From an uncultured Granulicatella sp. (GTDB lineage Bacteria; Bacillota; Bacilli; Lactobacillales; Aerococcaceae): a stretch of DNA of 6,915 nucleotides. The translations under genes were made by a program, and so were the position numbers. Below are positions 5,872-6,915 of the stretch, piece by piece. Under the pieces are notes generated by a model, which saw only the letters and a list, made by a program, of their open reading frames with translations, did no database searches and was not told the origin of the DNA. Each line of letters opens with the position of its first letter. Within the stretch, counting starts at the first letter, position 1. Where the stretch lies: the NCBI GenBank assembly GCA_947254045.1, contig CAMYBO010000067.1:1-6915 (forward strand), written 5' to 3'.

Positions 5872-6631
5872 CATCATCGTCTGGATTGCGACCTTTATTG
5901 GCGCAATAACGGGATTAGGTGGAGGAATTATTATTAAACCGGCTTTTGATTTTGTTGGGTTAGATCAAGCGGCGATGATTAGTGTGTATTCGACAATTGC
6001 AGTATTTTCCATGTGTATCGTGTCTCTCTATAAAAGATGGGATGATGTAAAAAATAGTCAGCGAAAAATCTCATTGGGGCTTTCGATAGGTTCAATTATA
6101 GGAGGACTATCTGGTGAACAAATTTTCCAAATGGCTTTACAATATTGGGGAAATCGATTCGTGAGTCTATCTCAATCGATTTTATTAGTAATCATTCTTG
6201 TGGGAATTATTGTGTATGCCTTTTTCCAAGAAAAAATCTTGACACACTCCTTAAACCATTTATTTGGAATTATGGTTTTAGGTTGGAGTGTAGGTTTAGT
6301 ATCAGTCTTTCTTGGAATAGGTGGGGGGCCTTTGAATATTGTGCTGTTATTATATTTCTTTTCGATGAAATCAAAAGAAGCAGCATTTTATTCGATCCAA
6401 ATGATTTTCTTTGCGCAAATTATGAAAATGGGTTCGATTGTAACGCATTTGCATCAGATTGAATGGAATGGGTTATTAGTGATTTTGATTATTGTTTTTG
6501 CATTTTTAGGGGGATATTTTGGAACAAAGATTCAAAAGAAATTAACCCACCAACAAGTACTAACATGTTACCATTTATTGATGATTTTATTACTATTTAT
6601 CAATTTGTATAATGTGTATAACAGATTATAA
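5852..6631 (+). CDS. TauE/SafE-family membrane anion exporter
   Basis: A 259-residue, very hydrophobic integral membrane protein with about eight predicted transmembrane helices. It has the two-repeat architecture of the TauE/SafE family. The glycine-rich motif appears once in each half: GAITGLGGGIIIKP at 17-30, and LGIGGGPLN at 154-162. Members have been linked to export of sulfite, sulfoacetate or other sulfur anions, and many are uncharacterised. Placement after a sulfatase and an FGE suggests it removes sulfate or a related sulfur-containing product. That is inference, and import cannot be excluded. I choose ATG 5852 because AGGAGG (5840-5845) lies 6 nt upstream. An in-frame GTG at 5828 would add eight residues encoded by the ribosome site itself. 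The gene overlaps the FGE end by 20 nt. No clear terminator follows: the DNA turns into a transposase relic within about 5 nt of the stop. Confidence 0.88.
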   Translation: MYVAIYSIIVWIATFIGAITGLGGGIIIKPAFDFVGLDQAAMISVYSTIAVFSMCIVSLYKRWDDVKNSQRKISLGLSIGSIIGGLSGEQIFQMALQYWGNRFVSLSQSILLVIILVGIIVYAFFQEKILTHSLNHLFGIMVLGWSVGLVSVFLGIGGGPLNIVLLLYFFSMKSKEAAFYSIQMIFFAQIMKMGSIVTHLHQIEWNGLLVILIIVFAFLGGYFGTKIQKKLTHQQVLTCYHLLMILLLFINLYNVYNRL

Positions 6632-6635
6632 AAAT

Positions 6636-6902
6636 ACAGAAAAAGCGTTGTTTTCTTCATTTAAGAAAGGCAGGTAATCCAGAAACTTGATTAAGAGTAA
6701 TTCTAGAAGTACGAGTACCATTTTTTACAATAGAATGATCGTGATTTACACAGCCACAGTTAGGACAAGCATCAGGACAATACGTATCAGTAGCGTAGAA
6801 AAATAGGCTTTTTTTCTTTTTAAAATACACTTCCTCCGCTTTTTCTTCCCAGATTACATGTTTATCTTTGATTTGTAGTACAATTTCAGGGATATTTGTC
6901 AT
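6636..6902 (-). pseudogene. ISL3-family transposase, truncated N-terminal relic
   Basis: Read on the minus strand from ATG 6902, this resembles the start of an ISL3-type transposase. It has an N-terminal segment with KDKHV, a zinc-finger-like region with cysteines in YCPDACPNCGCVN, then IVKNGTRTSRITLNQVSGLPAFLK. That motif normally continues as L-K-K-Q-R-F-x-C. Here a TGA at 6657-6659 stands where a Leu codon (TTA or TTG) is expected. The same frame then reads R-K-Q-R-F-F-C down to about 6636, so the family match resumes after the stop. Beyond that it is lost 4 bp from the exporter stop codon. The remaining roughly 300 residues, including the catalytic DDE domain, are absent, so this is dead. 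The frame is still open upstream of 6902 to the window edge, so the true start may lie outside. No terminal inverted repeat is visible. Confidence 0.8.
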
Positions 6903-6915
6903 AGGGTTTTCATCT

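Noticed and set aside
6145..6462. Plus-strand open frame of 105 codons within the exporter gene
   Set aside because: It is an out-of-frame shadow of a strongly supported membrane protein, with no recognisable domain.
6638..6656. AGAAAA/TTTTCT stem as a terminator of the sulfatase operon
   Set aside because: The stem is only six A-T-rich pairs, and the sequence is explained as transposase relic coding for K-Q-R-F-F on the other strand.

Overview
The window is AT-rich chromosomal DNA from a low-GC Gram-positive bacterium (Bacillota). The order tmk - yaaQ - holB - yabA is a Bacilli replication/housekeeping block. The strong AGGAGG-type ribosome binding sites, c-di-AMP receptor, YabA and ISL3-type transposase relic fit Lactobacillales. 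A member of the Carnobacteriaceae/Aerococcaceae type is my best guess, but the genus cannot be fixed from this sequence.

Left part (1-740): a small zinc-ribbon-like CPCC protein gene ends in a clear intrinsic terminator. A perfect 9-bp inverted repeat and a promoter then precede a single-domain rhodanese gene.

Centre (795-3223): a good promoter (TTGAAT-N17-TATGAT) drives tmk, yaaQ (darA), holB and yabA, tightly packed or overlapping, ending in an intrinsic terminator. These supply dTDP synthesis, c-di-AMP sensing, the clamp-loader delta' subunit and the initiation regulator YabA. The ricT (PSP1) gene common between holB and yabA in Bacilli, and the rsmI methyltransferase gene common after yabA, are both absent here.

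Intergenic region (3224-3541): about 320 bases without a convincing gene, but not empty. It holds an 11-bp perfect hairpin, a GC-rich block that can fold into further hairpins, two near-identical palindromes exactly 21 bp apart, and a strong -10 box with a weak -35 box.

Right part (3542-6631): a three-gene operon with translational overlaps. It encodes a type I sulfatase with no signal peptide and an intact C-x-P-x-R site, an aerobic formylglycine-generating enzyme (FGE) with both catalytic cysteines, and a TauE/SafE-family anion exporter. Read together: FGE converts the sulfatase Cys54 to formylglycine, the sulfatase releases sulfate from a sulfate ester in the cytoplasm, and the exporter may remove the resulting anion. 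This self-contained desulfation cassette with an unusual leader is the most interesting item. The substrate and its importer are not in the window.

Right edge (6636-6915): the 5' part of an ISL3-family transposase on the minus strand, broken by an in-frame stop and then truncated 4 bp from the exporter stop codon. It marks an old insertion or rearrangement at the end of the cassette.
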